Shown: positions 1 through 13,781, counted from the first letter of the stretch. The stretch is DNA of 64,000 nucleotides from Unio delphinus (GCA_029339505.1 JAQISU010000097.1:4973001-5037000); one strand, 5' to 3'. Notes: generated by a model not told the origin, from the sequence alone. Made by a program: numbers and translations.

Positions 1-2900
1 GCCAACATTATCTCCATTGTGCATGTTACAAATGCAAACAACTTCACCTCACATACGTCACTATCTGAAAAGTACATATTAACTGGTGAGCGCCCCCATA
101 AAGAGCATTCGGGTGTATACCCATGGAGTTATATTTATTGCTGTTTGTATTAATATTGGCTCATTTAGTTTAAATTCACTGCAGTTTAGAACTTAAATGT
201 CTTTACATTCCAAATTCTGCTTTAATTAAGCGGCTGCAGGTGGGCTTGAGAAGAGTTATGTCCCTTGCTATTGTACACAATACGACATAGACTAGTGGCA
301 ATTAGAAACCTCTGTGTGTCATTGTTTTTAAAAATGTTTCATTAATTTCACATTTCTCAAGGAAGATGCTATCAGTTCTTCTTTGAACTGGTAATAATTT
401 GGATATTTTTCCCTGTTTTTTCATTGTCAAATTAAACTATTAGCAAAATTTATTTTCTTGGTATTAAATAATTTTGTATTGACATATAAAAAAAATTCTA
501 TAGTATCATATGCTCATGGTTTATTAAGCTAAGTCAGAAATATTTTAAACTAAATTAACAGTTCAAGATATAATGACATATAAAAGAGCTTCAACTCAAC
601 ATACACAAGTCTGCAGCAAGTGTCACATTTGGACAGGCTCACATGAACAACATGGTTATGGAAAAATTTATGTAACCTTTCGTGTGAAAAGAAAGATTGC
701 TTTGGCTCACCGACTAAGGTTCTATGTTGAAACTATGGTAAATTCACTACCATATCAGTGTGACGTATCACATAGATGCCATACAAAAACATGATCATTT
801 ATCACTTAAACCAAAAAAGAGAAAATTTGGCTAGAAAATCATGTAAAGCCTATGGTGAATGCCAAGGCAATATGGGCTAGAGGGAGTGATGTATACTGTG
901 ATAGTCAGGTACATTTAATAATTGTTACATGCATTCATTTAAAGGATTTAAAGTGTATGGATGTTCATTGGGTACAAAATTATTTATTGAATTAGCAAAG
1001 ATTGAATTTTGTACAAGTTTTCTGTTGCTTTTTTGTTTGCGTTTCATGTAGCATATGTACTTGTACTGAAGACTTGATTTCCTCTCCCTGTCTTTTACTG
1101 TTCTCTGATCTCATTCTGCTATGAGCTGAAATACTGGATCAGACTGAGTAGAACAATTCCATGAGACTTGGTCAGTGGGAGTGTAAAGTTTCCTGTACCA
1201 TACTCAGAGCTATGAGGGAATGAATGACATAATGCATCAAAATTTCTGCTCCATACTGATATTTTAGGTGCATAGGTAAAAATGATATTGTGCAAGCTCT
1301 CGCACTTATTTGTGTTTAGAAAGTGTTAAATTTTACTTAGCTTGACATCTAAGACAAAATTTCTTAGTAAATATTCAAGCTTTTTAATATAAGAAAGATT
1401 TAAATGTTTCCCATATGGCAGAAATTTTGAGTAATAGGATGCTAAATGGGCAAGTCAGTCACTCCAACTTTTGCCTTGTAGCAAGAAAGTGCCAACATCG
1501 CATTTAAATTTCCTGTGCCTGGGCCTCACTTTCTATGTCCTTGGCACTTTTTTGGACAGGCAGCCTGTTCTGCTTCCTGCAGATTGCAGTTTGTACATTT
1601 AACTGTTAAAAAGGCACACAGTCCTTGAGTTTTGCTTTTATACATCGGTGGATTATATCGCTTGCAATTTCCAGCTCAGTCATACATTATGCACAATGTT
1701 CCCAATATCCTAGTTAGTTTTGGTATGTTCATAATTACATTTCCATTGATGTTGACAACACGCTGCAACATGTGACCCAACAATTAAGTTTTCTTCATTT
1801 CTTTCTTTCTCCAATTCAGGACAAAGCTTGGGGGCACTTTATTTGGGCCACAGGAAGATAGTGATTCTTCATATACATCAATTCTTGGGCGCTTTATTTG
1901 TGGAGATGTAGAACCAGATTGCAACCTGAATAGGTTGGTCACTCTTGGATACTCGTAATCTATAGTCCTATGGTTGACTGTGTTGTATGAACTCTTGTGG
2001 TCAAATAGCTATTTTCTTAGCTCTTCCTTTAGCCATGTTTTCTTAGATAGTGGCTAATGTGGGTTGATGTAGTATTAGTGACATCATGGTTACCAGTTGT
2101 TCCTGGTTGTGATGGATCTTAGACAGTATGTAACATCATAATCAGGCTGGGGCTTTAAATTGTTGGGAAACACACCTACCCCCTTTTTTGGCATACAAGT
2201 CTGCATGTTTTTGTTTTATAATTAATTTGACCATATAAAGCAGTCAATGTATTTGATTTTCATTGTAATCAGTTATGAATGTAATCATCAATCACATTCC
2301 TGGTCAATAGAATGGTCTCACCAGGAGTTAATTCCCCTTGACTTTTCAATTCAATTCTTTGGCATACAAGCATTAGTGCAGATTCAAATTAGATTACTAG
2401 TGCTGGGGAAAAGAGTAATTATTTACAATCAAAATATATATTTATGTCTACTGTTATGAATTTATAGCATCAAGGACTTTTTTTCTTAATCCAATGCTGG
2501 ACAATTTTTGCACTATTACCTCAAACTTTATGGAATTTTCCTCACTTTTCTCACTTGATTTACATGTATACATGACCCAAGTATAATCTGCAACTTTGGA
2601 AATGATCAAAATACATTATTTGATGTTTGGATTGAAAAATAAAACAAATACTTCATATGCATTTATTCTTGAATGTCTTTCTTTAATGTCAAAATAATAG
2701 CATTTCCCAGTGACGTTAAAATACAGTTTTGACGTCATGAAGCTACATTTAAGTTACTTCAGAGGGGTATAGTAAATTAACTATATGTTTGTCATTTTGG
2801 AAGTAAATATCATGTATGATATATCAATATGTTTGAAATTGACTGCAGAATATGACAAGTTTTTCAATAAGTTGAAAACACATCTTCAGTGGTTCTTTAA

Positions 2901-3552
2901 GGTGGCGCTCTACAGTTTCGTACTTTGCATAGGGTTAGAATTTTAAAGAAAAATAATTTTCTGGGATTTCTTCACTGGTTATACTGGCAATATAATAAAG
3001 ACTTTGTATATCTTAGATGTTGGGAGAAGAACTTTCAATTCCCTTTATTTTGATGTATGATTGATGGGTGTACTTTAGGTTCTAGAGTATACAGCTTGGG
3101 CTAACATAAGATGTGCTCATGTAAACAAACTGCTAGCTCCGCATGGTCATTTTCACTCCCTGGACTTCAGAGGTAAATTGTAGAAAAATGGTACGATAAC
3201 TTTTTTTACTTTTCAGATATTTTGTAATTTGTTCATTGCACTTTCAGAAGCTGCTATTGCCTACTTCAGCAAAATTCGTTTTCCCTAGTTTAATAACTGC
3301 TAAAGTTAGTGTACTTTTGATTAATTCTGGCTAATTTTTCAAGCACATGGGAGCATCCAATTTGTTATACCATGCGCTTAGATCATTTACAATTTCCACA
3401 AGTGCAGTATCCAAAGAAATATCAGCCACATTACATCAAAGTAGCATTGAGATATGCCAACATTATCTCCATTGTGCATGTTACAAATGCAAACAACTTC
3501 ACCTCACATACGTCACTATCTGAAAAGTACATATTAACTGGTGAGCGCCCCC
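2901..3552. repeat. 652-bp terminal-type direct repeat (LTR-like)
   Basis: This complete copy of the 652-bp segment starts GGTGGCGCTC and ends GAGCGCCCCC. The ends are inverted relative to each other (9 of 10 positions match). It recurs at 6356 (interrupted), 6975-7626 and 10431-11082. The TG...CA ends of ordinary LTRs are absent. Confidence 0.75.
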
Positions 3553-6500
3553 ATAAAGAGCATTCGGGTGTATACCCATGGAGTTATATTTATTGCTGTT
3601 TGTATTAATATTGGCTCATTTAGTTTAAATTCACTGCAGTTTAGAACTTAAATGTCTTTACATTCCAAATTCTGCTTTAATTAAGCGGCTGCAGGTGGGC
3701 TTGAGAAGAGTTATGTCCCTTGCTATTGTACACAATACGACATAGACTAGTGGCAATTAGAAACCTCTGTGTGTCATTGTTTTTAAAAATGTTTCATTAA
3801 TTTCACATTTCTCAAGGAAGATGCTATCAGTTCTTCTTTGAACTGGTAATAATTTGGATATTTTTCCCTGTTTTTTCATTGTCAAATTAAACTATTAGCA
3901 AAATTTATTTTCTTGGTATTAAATAATTTTGTATTGACATATAAAAAAAATTCTATAGTATCATATGCTCATGGTTTATTAAGCTAAGTCAGAAATATTT
4001 TAAACTAAATTAACAGTTCAAGATATAATGACATATAAAAGAGCTTCAACTCAACATACACAAGTCTGCAGCAAGTGTCACATTTGGACAGGCTCACATG
4101 AACAACATGGTTATGGAAAAATTTATGTAACCTTTCGTGTGAAAAGAAAGATTGCTTTGGCTCACCGACTAAGGTTCTATGTTGAAACTATGGTAAATTC
4201 ACTACCATATCAGTGTGACGTATCACATAGATGCCATACAAAAACATGATCATTTATCACTTAAACCAAAAAAGAGAAAATTTGGCTAGAAAATCATGTA
4301 AAGCCTATGGTGAATGCCAAGGCAATATGGGCTAGAGGGAGTGATGTATACTGTGATAGTCAGGTACATTTAATAATTGTTACATGCATTCATTTAAAGG
4401 ATTTAAAGTGTATGGATGTTCATTGGGTACAAAATTATTTATTGAATTAGCAAAGATTGAATTTTGTACAAGTTTTCTGTTGCTTTTTTGTTTGCGTTTC
4501 ATGTAGCATATGTACTTGTACTGAAGACTTGATTTCCTCTCCCTGTCTTTTACTGTTCTCTAATCTCATTCTGCTATGAGCTGAAATACTGGATCAGACT
4601 GAGTAGAACAATTCCATGAGACTTGGTCAGTGGGAGTGTAAAGTTTCCTGTACCATACTCAGAGCTATGAGGGAATGAATGACATAATGCATCAAAATTT
4701 CTGCTCCATACTGATATTTTAGGTGCATAGGTAAAAATGATATTGTGCAAGCTCTCGCACTTATTTGTGTTTAGAAAGTGTTAAATTTTACTTAGCTTGA
4801 CATCTAAGACAAAATTTCTTAGTAAATATTCAAGCTTTTTAATATAAGAAAGATTTAAATGTTTCCCATATGGCAGAAATTTTGAGTAATAGGATGCTAA
4901 ATGGGCAAGTCAGTCACTCCAACTTTTGCCTTGTAGCAAGAAAGTGCCAACATCGCATTTAAATTTCCTGTGCCTGGGCCTCACTTTCTATGTCCTTGGC
5001 ACTTTTTTGGACAGGCAGCCTGTTCTGCTTCCTGCAGATTGCAGTTTGTACATTTAACTGTTAAAAAGGCACACAGTCCTTGAGTTTTGCTTTTATACAT
5101 CGGTGGATTATATCGCTTGCAATTTCCAGCTCAGTCATACATTATGCACAATGTTCCCAATATCCTAGTTAGTTTTGGTATGTTCATAATTACATTTCCA
5201 TTGATGTTGACAACACGCTGCAACATGTGACCCAACAATTAAGTTTTCTTCATTTCTTTCTTTCTCCAATTCAGGACAAAGCTTGGGGGCACTTTATTTG
5301 GGCCACAGGAAGATAGTGATTCTTCATATACATCAATTCTTGGGCGCTTTATTTGTGGAGATGTAGAACCAGATTGCAACCTGAATAGGTTGGTCACTCT
5401 TGGATACTCGTAATCTATAGTCCTATGGTTGACTGTGTTGTATGAACTCTTGTGGTCAAATAGCTATTTTCTTAGCTCTTCCTTTAGCCATGTTTTCTTA
5501 GATAGTGGCTAATGTGGGTTGATGTAGTATTAGTGACATCATGGTTACCAGTTGTTCCTGGTTGTGATGGATCTTAGACAGTATGTAACATCATAATCAG
5601 GCTGGGGCTTTAAATTGTTGGGAAACACACCTACCCCCTTTTTTGGCATACAAGTCTGCATGTTTTTGTTTTATAATTAATTTGACCATATAAAGCAGTC
5701 AATGTATTTGATTTTCATTGTAATCAGTTATGAATGTAATCATCAATCACATTCCTGGTCAATAGAATGGTCTCACCAGGAGTTAATTCCCCTTGACTTT
5801 TCAATTCAATTCTTTGGCATACAAGCATTAGTGCAGATTCAAATTAGATTACTAGTGCTGGGGAAAAGAGTAATTATTTACAATCAAAATATATATTTAT
5901 GTCTACTGTTATGAATTTATAGCATCAAGGACTTTTTTTCTTAATCCAATGCTGGACAATTTTTGCACTATTACCTCAAACTTTATGGAATTTTCCTCAC
6001 TTTTCTCACTTGATTTACATGTATACATGACCCAAGTATAATCTGCAACTTTGGAAATGATCAAAATACATTATTTGATGTTTGGATTGAAAAATAAAAC
6101 AAATACTTCATATGCATTTATTCTTGAATGTCTTTCTTTAATGTCAAAATAATAGCATTTCCCAGTGACGTTAAAATACAGTTTTGACGTCATGAAGCTA
6201 CATTTAAGTTACTTCAGAGGGGTATAGTAAATTAACTATATGTTTGTCATTTTGGAAGTAAATATCATGTATGATATATCAATATGTTTGAAATTGACTG
6301 CAGAATATGACAAGTTTTTCAATAAGTTGAAAACACATCTTCAGTGGTTCTTTAAGGTGGCGCTCTACAGTTTCGTACTTTGCATAGGGTTAGAATTTTA
6401 AAGAAAAATAATTTTCTGGGATTTCTTCACTGGTTATACTGGCAATATAATAAAGACTTTGTATATCTTAGATGTTGGGAGAAGAACTTTCAATTCCCTT

Positions 6501-6974
6501 TATTTTGATGTATGATTGATGGGTGTACTTTAGGTTCTAGAGTATACAGCTTGGGCTAACATAAGATGTGCTCATGTAAACAAACTGCTAGCTCCGCATG
6601 GTCATTTTCACTCCCTGGACTTCAGAGGTAAATTGTAGAAAAATGGTACGATAACTTTTTTTACTTTTCAGATATTTTGTAATTTGTTCATTGCACTTTC
6701 AGAAGCTGCTATTGCCTACTTCAGCAAAATTCGTTTTCCCTAGTTTAATAACTGCTAAAGTTAGTGTACTTTTGATTAATTCTGGCTAATTTTTCAAGCA
6801 CATGGGAGCATCCAATTTGTTATACCATGCGCTTAGATCATTTACAATTTCCACAAGTGCAGTATCCAAAGAAATATCAGCCACATTACATCAAAGTAGC
6901 ATTGAGATATGCCAACATTATCTCCATTGTGCATGTTACAAATGCAAACAACTTCACCTCACATACGTCACTAT

Positions 6975-9900
6975 GGTGGCGCTCTACAGTTTCGTACTTT
7001 GCATAGGGTTAGAATTTTAAAGAAAAATAATTTTCTGGGATTTCTTCACTGGTTATACTGGCAATATAATAAAGACTTTGTATATCTTAGGTGTTGGGAG
7101 AAGAACTTTCAATTCCCTTTATTTTGATGTATGATTGATGGGTGTACTTTAGGTTCTAGAGTATACAGCTTGGGCTAACATAAGATGTGCTCATGTAAAC
7201 AAACTGCTAGCTCCGCATGGTCATTTTCACTCCCTGGACTTCAGAGGTAAATTGTAGAAAAATGGTACGATAACTTTTTTTACTTTTCAGATATTTTGTA
7301 ATTTGTTCATTGCACTTTCAGAAGCTGCTATTGCCTACTTCAGCAAAATTCGTTTTCCCTAGTTTAATAACTGCTAAAGTTAGTGTACTTTTGATTAATT
7401 CTGGCTAATTTTTCAAGCACAAGGGAGCATCCATTTTGTTGTACCATGCGCTTAGATCATTTACAATTTCCACAAGTGCAGTATCCAAAGAAATATCAGC
7501 CACATTACATCAAAGTAGCATTGAGATATGCCAACTTATTCTCCATTGTGCATGTTACAAATGCAAACAACTTCACCTCACATACGTCACTATCTGAAAA
7601 GTACATATTAACTGGTGAGCGCCCCCATAATGAGCATTCAGGTGTATACCCATGGAGTTATATTTATTGCTGTTTGTATTAATATTGGCTCATTTAGTTT
7701 AAATTCACTGCAGTTTAGAACTTAAATATCTTTACATTCCAAATTCTGCTTTAATTAAGCGGCTGCAGGTGGGCTTGAGAAGAGTTATGTCCCTTTCTAT
7801 TGTACACAATACGACATAGACTAGTGGCAATTAGAAACCTGTGTGTGTCATTGTTTTTAAAAATGTTTCATTAATTTCACATTTCTCAAGGAAGATGCTA
7901 TCAGTTCTTCTTTGAACTGGTAATAATTTGGATATTTTTCCCTGTTTTTTCATTGTCAAATTAAACTATTAACAAAATTTATTTTTTTGGTATTAAATAA
8001 TTTTGTATTGACATATTAAAAAAATTCTGTAGTATCATATGGTCATGGTTTATGAAGCTAAGTCAGAAATATTTCAAACTAAATTAACAGTTCAAGATAT
8101 AATGACATAAAAGAGCTTTAACTCAACATACACAAGTCTACAGCAAGTGTCACATTTGGACAGGCTCACATGAACCACATGGTTATGGAATAATTTATGT
8201 AACCTTTCGTGGGAAAATAAAGATTGCTTTGGCTCACCGACTAAGGTTCTATGTTGAAACTATGGTAAATTCACTACCATATCAGTGTGACGTATCACAT
8301 AGATGCCATACAAAAACATGATCATTTATCACTTGAACCAAAAAAGAGAAAATTTGACTAGAAAATCATGTAAAGCCTATGGTGAATGCCAAGGCAATAT
8401 GGGCTAGGGGGAGTGGTGTATACTGTGATAGTCAGGTACATTTAATAATTGTTACATGCATTCATTTAAAGGATTTAAAGTGTATGGATGTTCATTGGGT
8501 ATAAAATTATTTATTGAATTAGCAAACATTGAATTTTGTACAAGTTTTCTGTTGCTTTTTTGTTTGCGTTTGATGTAGCATATGTACTTGTACTGAAGAC
8601 TTGATTTCCTCTCCTTATCTTTTACTGTTCTCTGATCTCATTCTGCTATGAGCTGAAATACTGGATCAGACTGAGTAGAACAATTCCATGAGACTTGGTC
8701 AGTGGGAGTGTAAAGTTTCCTGTACCATACTCAGAGCTATGAGGGAATGAATGACATAGTGCATCAAAATTTCTGCTCCATACTGATATTTTAGGTGCAT
8801 TGGTAAAAATGATATTGTGCAAGCTCTCGCACTTATTTGTGTTTAGAAAGTGTGAAATTTTACTTAGCTTGACATCTAAGACAAAATTTCTTAGTAAATA
8901 TTCAAGCTTTTTAATATAAGAAAGATTTAAATGTTTCCCATATGGCAGAAATTTTGAGTAATAGGATGCTAAATGGGCAAGTCAGTCACTCCAACTTTGG
9001 CCTTGTAGCAAGAAAGTGCCAACATCGCATTTAAATTTCCTGTGCCTGGGCCTCACTTTCTATGCCCTTGGCACTTTTCTGGACAGGCAGCCTGTTCTGC
9101 TTCCCGCAGATTGCAGTTTGTACATTTAACTGTTAAAAAGGCACACAGTCCTTGAGTTTTGCTTTTTTATACATCGGTGGATTGTATCGCTTGCAATTTC
9201 CAGCTCAGTCATACATTATGCACAATGTTCCCAATATCCTAGTTAGTTTTGGTATGTTCATAATTACATTTCCATTGATGTTGACAACACACTGCAACAT
9301 GTGACCCAACAATTAAGTTTTCTTCATTTCTTTCTTTCTCCAATTCAGGGCAAAGCTTGGGTGCACTTTATTTGGGCCACAGGAAGATAGTGATTCTTCA
9401 TATACATCAATTCTTGGGCGCTTTATTTGTGGAGATGTAGAACCAGATTGCAACCTGAATAGGTTGGTCACTCTTGGATACTCGTAATCCATAGTCCTAT
9501 GGTTGACTGTGTTGTATGAACTCTTGTGGACAAATAGCTATTTTCTTAGCTCTTCTTTTAGCCATGTTTTCTTAGATAGTGGCTAACGTGGGTTGATGTA
9601 GTATTAGTGACATCATGGTTACCAGTTGTTCCTGGTTGTGATGGATCTTAGACAGTATGTAACATCATAATCAGGCTGGGGCTTGAAATTGTTGGGAAAC
9701 ACACCTACCCCCTTTTTTGGCATACAAGTCTGCATGTTTTTGTTTTATAATTAATTTGACCATATAAAGCAGTCAACATATTTGATTTTCATTGTAATCG
9801 ATTATGTATGTAATCATCAATCACATTCCTGGTCCATGGAATGGTCTCACCAGGAGTTAATTCCCCTTGACTTTTCATTTCAATTCTTTGACATACAAGC

Positions 9901-11082
9901 ATTAGTGCAGATTCAAATTAGATTACTAGTGCCGGGGAAAAAAAGTAATTATTTACAAACAAAATATATATTTATGTCTACTGTTATGAATTTATAGCAT
10001 CAAGGACTTTTTTTCTTAATCCAATGCTGGACAATTTTTGCACTATTACCTCAAACTTTATGGAATTTTCCTCACTTTTCTCACTTGATTTACATGTATA
10101 CATGACCCAAGTATAGTTTGCAACTTTGGAAATGATCTAAATACATTATTTGATGTTTGGATTGAAAAATAAAACAAATACTTCATATGCATTTATTCTT
10201 GAATGTCTTTCTTTAATGTCAAAATAATAGCATTTCCCAGTGACGTTAAAATACAGTTTTGACGTCATGAAGCTACATTTAAGTTACTTCAGAGGGGTAT
10301 AGTAAATTAACTATGTGTTTGTAATTTTGGAAGTAACTACCATGTATGATATATCAATATGTTTGAAATTGACAGCAGAATATGACAAGTTTTTCAATAA
10401 GTTGAAAACACATCTTTAGTGGTTCTTTAAGGTGGCGCTCTACAGTTTCGTACTTTGCATAGGGTTAGAATTTTAAAGAAAAATAATTTTCTGGGATTTC
10501 TTCACTGGTTATACTGGCAATATAATAAAGACTTTGTATATCTTAGGTGTTGGGAGAAGAACTTTCAATTCCCTTTATTTTGATGTATGATTGATGGGTG
10601 TACTTTAGGTTCTAGAGTATACAGCTTGGGCTAACATAAGATGTGCTCATGTAAACAAACTGCTAGCTCCGCATGGTCATTTTCACTCCCTGGACTTCAG
10701 AGGTAAATTGTAGAAAAATGGTACGATAACTTTTTTTACTTTTCAGATATTTTGTAATTTGTTCATTGCACTTTCAGAAGCTGCTATTGCCTACTTCAGC
10801 AAAATTCGTTTTCCCTAGTTTAATAACTGCTAAAGTTAGTGTACTTTTGATTAATTCTGGCTAATTTTTCAAGCACAAGGGAGCATCCATTTTGTTGTAC
10901 CATGCGCTTAGATCATTTACAATTTCCACAAGTGCAGTATCCAAAGAAATATCAGCCACATTACATCAAAGTAGCATTGAGATATGCCAACTTATTCTCC
11001 ATTGTGCATGTTACAAATGCAAACAACTTCACCTCACATACGTCACTATCTGAAAAGTACATATTAACTGGTGAGCGCCCCC
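6975..11082. mobile_element. Nested complete copy of the LTR-like element with target duplication
   Basis: At 6974/6975 the older 652-bp segment stops after CACTAT and a new GGTGGCGCTC begins. At 11082 the nested copy ends in GAGCGCCCCC, and the older segment resumes as TATCTGAAAAG, exactly the sequence following CAC in uninterrupted copies. The insert is therefore 4108 bp long and flanked by a TAT (or CTAT) duplication. It consists of a 652-bp repeat (6975-7626), a 2804-bp interior (7627-10430) and a second 652-bp repeat (10431-11082). It differs from the neighbouring array at scattered sites, so it comes from a separate source copy. No coding region is recognised. Confidence 0.8.
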
Positions 11083-11118
11083 TATCTGAAAAGTACATAT
11101 TAACTGGTGAGCGCCCCC

Positions 11119-11714
11119 TATATCAGTGACGTCATCCTTGAAACGGAAGTACGGGATATGCTTGAGATATCAGTGACGTCATCCGTGAAACGGATGTACG
11201 GGCTACACTTACCATATTAGTGACGCGAACGGTCAATCTAGAAGAACTGAACATCTGCTTTATGCAAAGTAAAGCGAGAACTAGAGCCAGCTTTAGTTTT
11301 TTCATGATATTTTTTATGCGACAAGCTTTCTCTAGATGGCCATGTGGATTTTCCGCTCCATTAACCTCGACCCGCTTGTCCAGTTGCACAGAGACACGTT
11401 CGAGTTAATACGGGTATTCCACGTGTGACAGCGAAATATGAGAGGTGGGTACTTCGACGATCCATACCTTTCCCAAGCGTTAAATGGTAAGTCAATAGGA
11501 AATGTCCATAATAACTGCATGGCCAGAACGACTGTTTGTGAACGGTATGGCAGCAGCGCGCTCGTCATTAGAAAATTTGATGATTACATCTCTTGTCGCC
11601 ATGGCAACGGCCCAAGAATGTGTCACGGAACTGTGCAAATCTCATCGCCAATAAGAACAGACTGAAAGGAATATGTATGACCCATATGTTTTGGCGTCTT
11701 ATTTTTTGCCAGCT
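11119..11714. other. Unassigned sequence with CRE-like octamers
   Basis: This unique sequence lies between the tandem array and the LTR retroelement. Overlapping frames of 60-85 codons exist on both strands, but none shows a recognisable domain. The one notable feature is a near-duplicated ~40-bp stretch at 11121-11200 holding two TGACGTCA octamers, listed separately. Confidence 0.5.
11127..11181. promoter_or_regulatory. Two CRE-like TGACGTCA palindromes
   Basis: TGACGTCA occurs at 11127-11134 and 11174-11181, 47 bp apart, inside a degenerate direct repeat. A third partial match (GTGACGCG) lies near 11218. In animals this octamer binds CREB/ATF factors. No adjacent gene was identified, so function is speculative. 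Confidence 0.3.
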
Positions 11715-11929
11715 TGATGAAAGATAGACCGAGTCGGAACTGGATTAGTGAAGACACGGAACACAACTGCGTTAATAACATGTTTATTTTATAAACGCAA
11801 TTTTAAAAATGAACTCTGACACCAATATTTTACAATATATAAGAAAAATCTATTTATATAAATGTTCCTAACATGGAACTATGACAAAAAAGAAGTATAT
11901 GAATGAATTTACAAATATGAATATATATA

Positions 11930-12975
11930 AAAGGCTCGTATAACGAGATAGATGCAAATATGAAAAGAATGCGTCGTCAATATGACGAGACTAGAATGAA
12001 GATATTACATAATTAATACGTCGTCCATATAACGAGACATATGCAATTGTGAACCCTAAATTCTGAAGCTCTCGTTCATGGAACGAGATTTGTGTAGAAT
12101 GAAATTATGCAGGTGTCGTTCATATAACGAGACTGCAAAGAAGATATTAAATATCCAACAAAATTATGCAGGTGTCGTTCATATAACGAGACTGCAAATT
12201 AGTTCTTAAATAAATAATACAATTATGCAGGTGTCGTTCATATAACTAGACTGCAAAGAAGTGTTTAAATAATATGTCGTCCATATGACGAGATATATGC
12301 AATGGTGAAACCTAAATTCTGAAGTTTTCGTTCATGGAACGAGATTTGTGTAGAATGAAATTATGCAGGTGTCGTTCATATAACGAGACTGCAAAGAAGT
12401 GTTTAAATAATATGTCGTCCATATGACGAGATATATGCAATGGTGAACCCTAAATTCTGAAGTTCTCGTTCGTGGAACGAGATTTGTGTAGAATGAAATT
12501 ATGCAGGTGTCGTTCATATAACGAGACTGCAAAGAAGTGTTTAAATAATATGTCGTCCATATGACGAGATATATGCAATGGTGAACCCTAAATTCTGAAG
12601 TTCTCGTTCATGGAACGAGATTTGTGTAGAATGAAATTATGCAGGTGTCGTTCATATAACGAGACTGCAAAGAAGTTATTAAATAAATAATAAAATTATG
12701 CAGGTGTCGTTCATATAACGAGACTGCAAAGAAGTTATTAAATAAATAATAAAATTATGCAGGTGTCGTTCATATAACGAGACTGCAAAGAAGTGTTTAA
12801 ATAATATGTCGTCCATATGACGAGATATATGCAATGATGAACCCTAAATTCTGAAGTTCTCGTTCATGGAACGAGATTTGTGTAGAATGAAATTATGCAG
12901 GTGTCGTTCATATAACGAGCCTGCAAAGAAGTGTTTAAATAAATATTACGTCGTCCATATGACGAGGTATATGCA
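11930..12975. repeat. Tandem array of short palindromic units inside the LTR
   Basis: Units of about 40-60 bp recur, each with a small inverted repeat: tcgttcatataacga, tcgtccatatgacga and tctcgttcatggaacgaga. The array recurs at 14540-14886 and 30404-30820 in the other LTR, with a different number of units. In an LTR transcript each unit could form a hairpin. Confidence 0.75.
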
Positions 12976-13039
12976 GCATACGTAAGCACCATACACAGGC
13001 ACCACACACGGGCATTACACGGTCAGCATAGACAAGCCC

Positions 13040-13470
13040 ACACACGTAGTCACCACAACATGGCACCACACACGGGCAGCATAGAGAAGCCCAACGGTCT
13101 TACCATGACCCTACGGTCACTCCAACATGGCACCGCACACTGGCACCACCGGACCCCACTCAGCTCCGGACCACAGTCACCCACGGTCACCCCACGGACA
13201 CCACAACATGGCACCGCACCCGGGCACCAACAGGCCCCACTCAGCTCCGGACCACAGTCACCTACGGTAACCCCACGGACACCACAACAGGCCCCACTCA
13301 GCTCCGGACCACAGTCACCCACGGTCACCCCACGGACACCACAACATGGCACCGCACCCGGGCACCAACAGGCCCCACTCAGCTCCGGACCACAGTCACC
13401 TACGGTCACCCCACGGACACCACAACATGGCACCGCACCCGGGCACCAACAGCCCCCACTCAGCTCTTTT
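13040..13470. repeat. GC-rich ~80-bp tandem repeats in the LTR
   Basis: Repeats contain cccacggacaccacaacatg, cgcacccgggcaccaac and ctcagctccggaccacag. Fewer units are present at 30900-31180 in the other LTR. The repeats leave open frames on both strands (Pro/His-rich or Cys/Gly-rich). These arise from the repeat period and are not treated as genes. Confidence 0.7.
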
Positions 13471-13781
13471 AGCTGATAGATTGCTCCTTTAAGGATGGAA
13501 GCTTTTTCCGACAAGACTGGATCGTGATGTGATTTCTGTCTTATAATTTCGTCCTTAATATACCCCTAGCTGTGACAAATATGCGCAGCTAGGTACTTTA
13601 AACTGCAAGCAATTTCGCACGTGCAGCATGAGCTGAGTGTTCGCTCATTATGTCGAAATAACTAAAAAGCCCAAAAAAAATAATAAACTACCCTCGGTAA
13701 GGCTGTACGCAGTAACGAAATAGAGACTAGATTTTTGACCACATATACATATTGAACATAGTCGTATACAATTCCGTGACA

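Larger units (their letters stand above)
1..11118. mobile_element. Tandem array of a ~3455-bp LTR-like repeat element
   Basis: Large direct repeats fill this interval. Sequence at 573 recurs at 4028 and sequence at 2901 recurs at 6356, both 3455 bp apart, with very few differences (for example tctgatctc near 1105 versus tctaatctc near 4560). Each unit is a 652-bp segment running from GGTGGCGCTC to GAGCGCCCCC, then a ~2.8-kb interior. The window opens inside one 652-bp segment (ending at 97). Interiors lie at 98-2900 and 3553-6355. The last segment, 6356-6974 plus 11083-11118, is split by a nested copy. No reading frame above about 80 residues is present and none resembles a known protein, so the element is non-coding or non-autonomous. 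The class is not recognised. The segment-interior-segment-interior pattern is what unequal recombination between terminal repeats would give. Confidence 0.8.
11715..13781 (-). repeat. 3' LTR of the Ty3/gypsy-type element
   Basis: This ~2.07-kb LTR carries a palindrome-rich tandem array (11930-12975) and a GC-rich tandem array (13040-13470). It supplies the uninterrupted reference for the E1 insertion site: the sequence at 12270-12274 (TAATA) corresponds exactly to the site occupied by E1 in the other LTR. It is longer than the split LTR because of extra tandem units. The left six bases differ from the expected terminal TGTCAC. Confidence 0.75.

Noticed and set aside
573..10000. Repeated 70-78-codon frames in the 3455-bp units
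   Set aside because: Low-complexity, AT-biased translations without domains. They recur only because the DNA unit recurs, and the diverged nested copy breaks some of them.
11332..11665. Overlapping 75-78-codon frames on opposite strands
   Set aside because: No recognisable domain, no homologue in the window and no regulatory context beyond CRE-like octamers upstream.
13050..13514. Long open frames on both strands in the LTR (Pro/His-rich and Cys/Gly-rich)
   Set aside because: They result from GC-rich tandem repeats whose period is compatible with an open frame. The same frames recur at 30903-31229 with repeat number changed, and no domain is recognisable.
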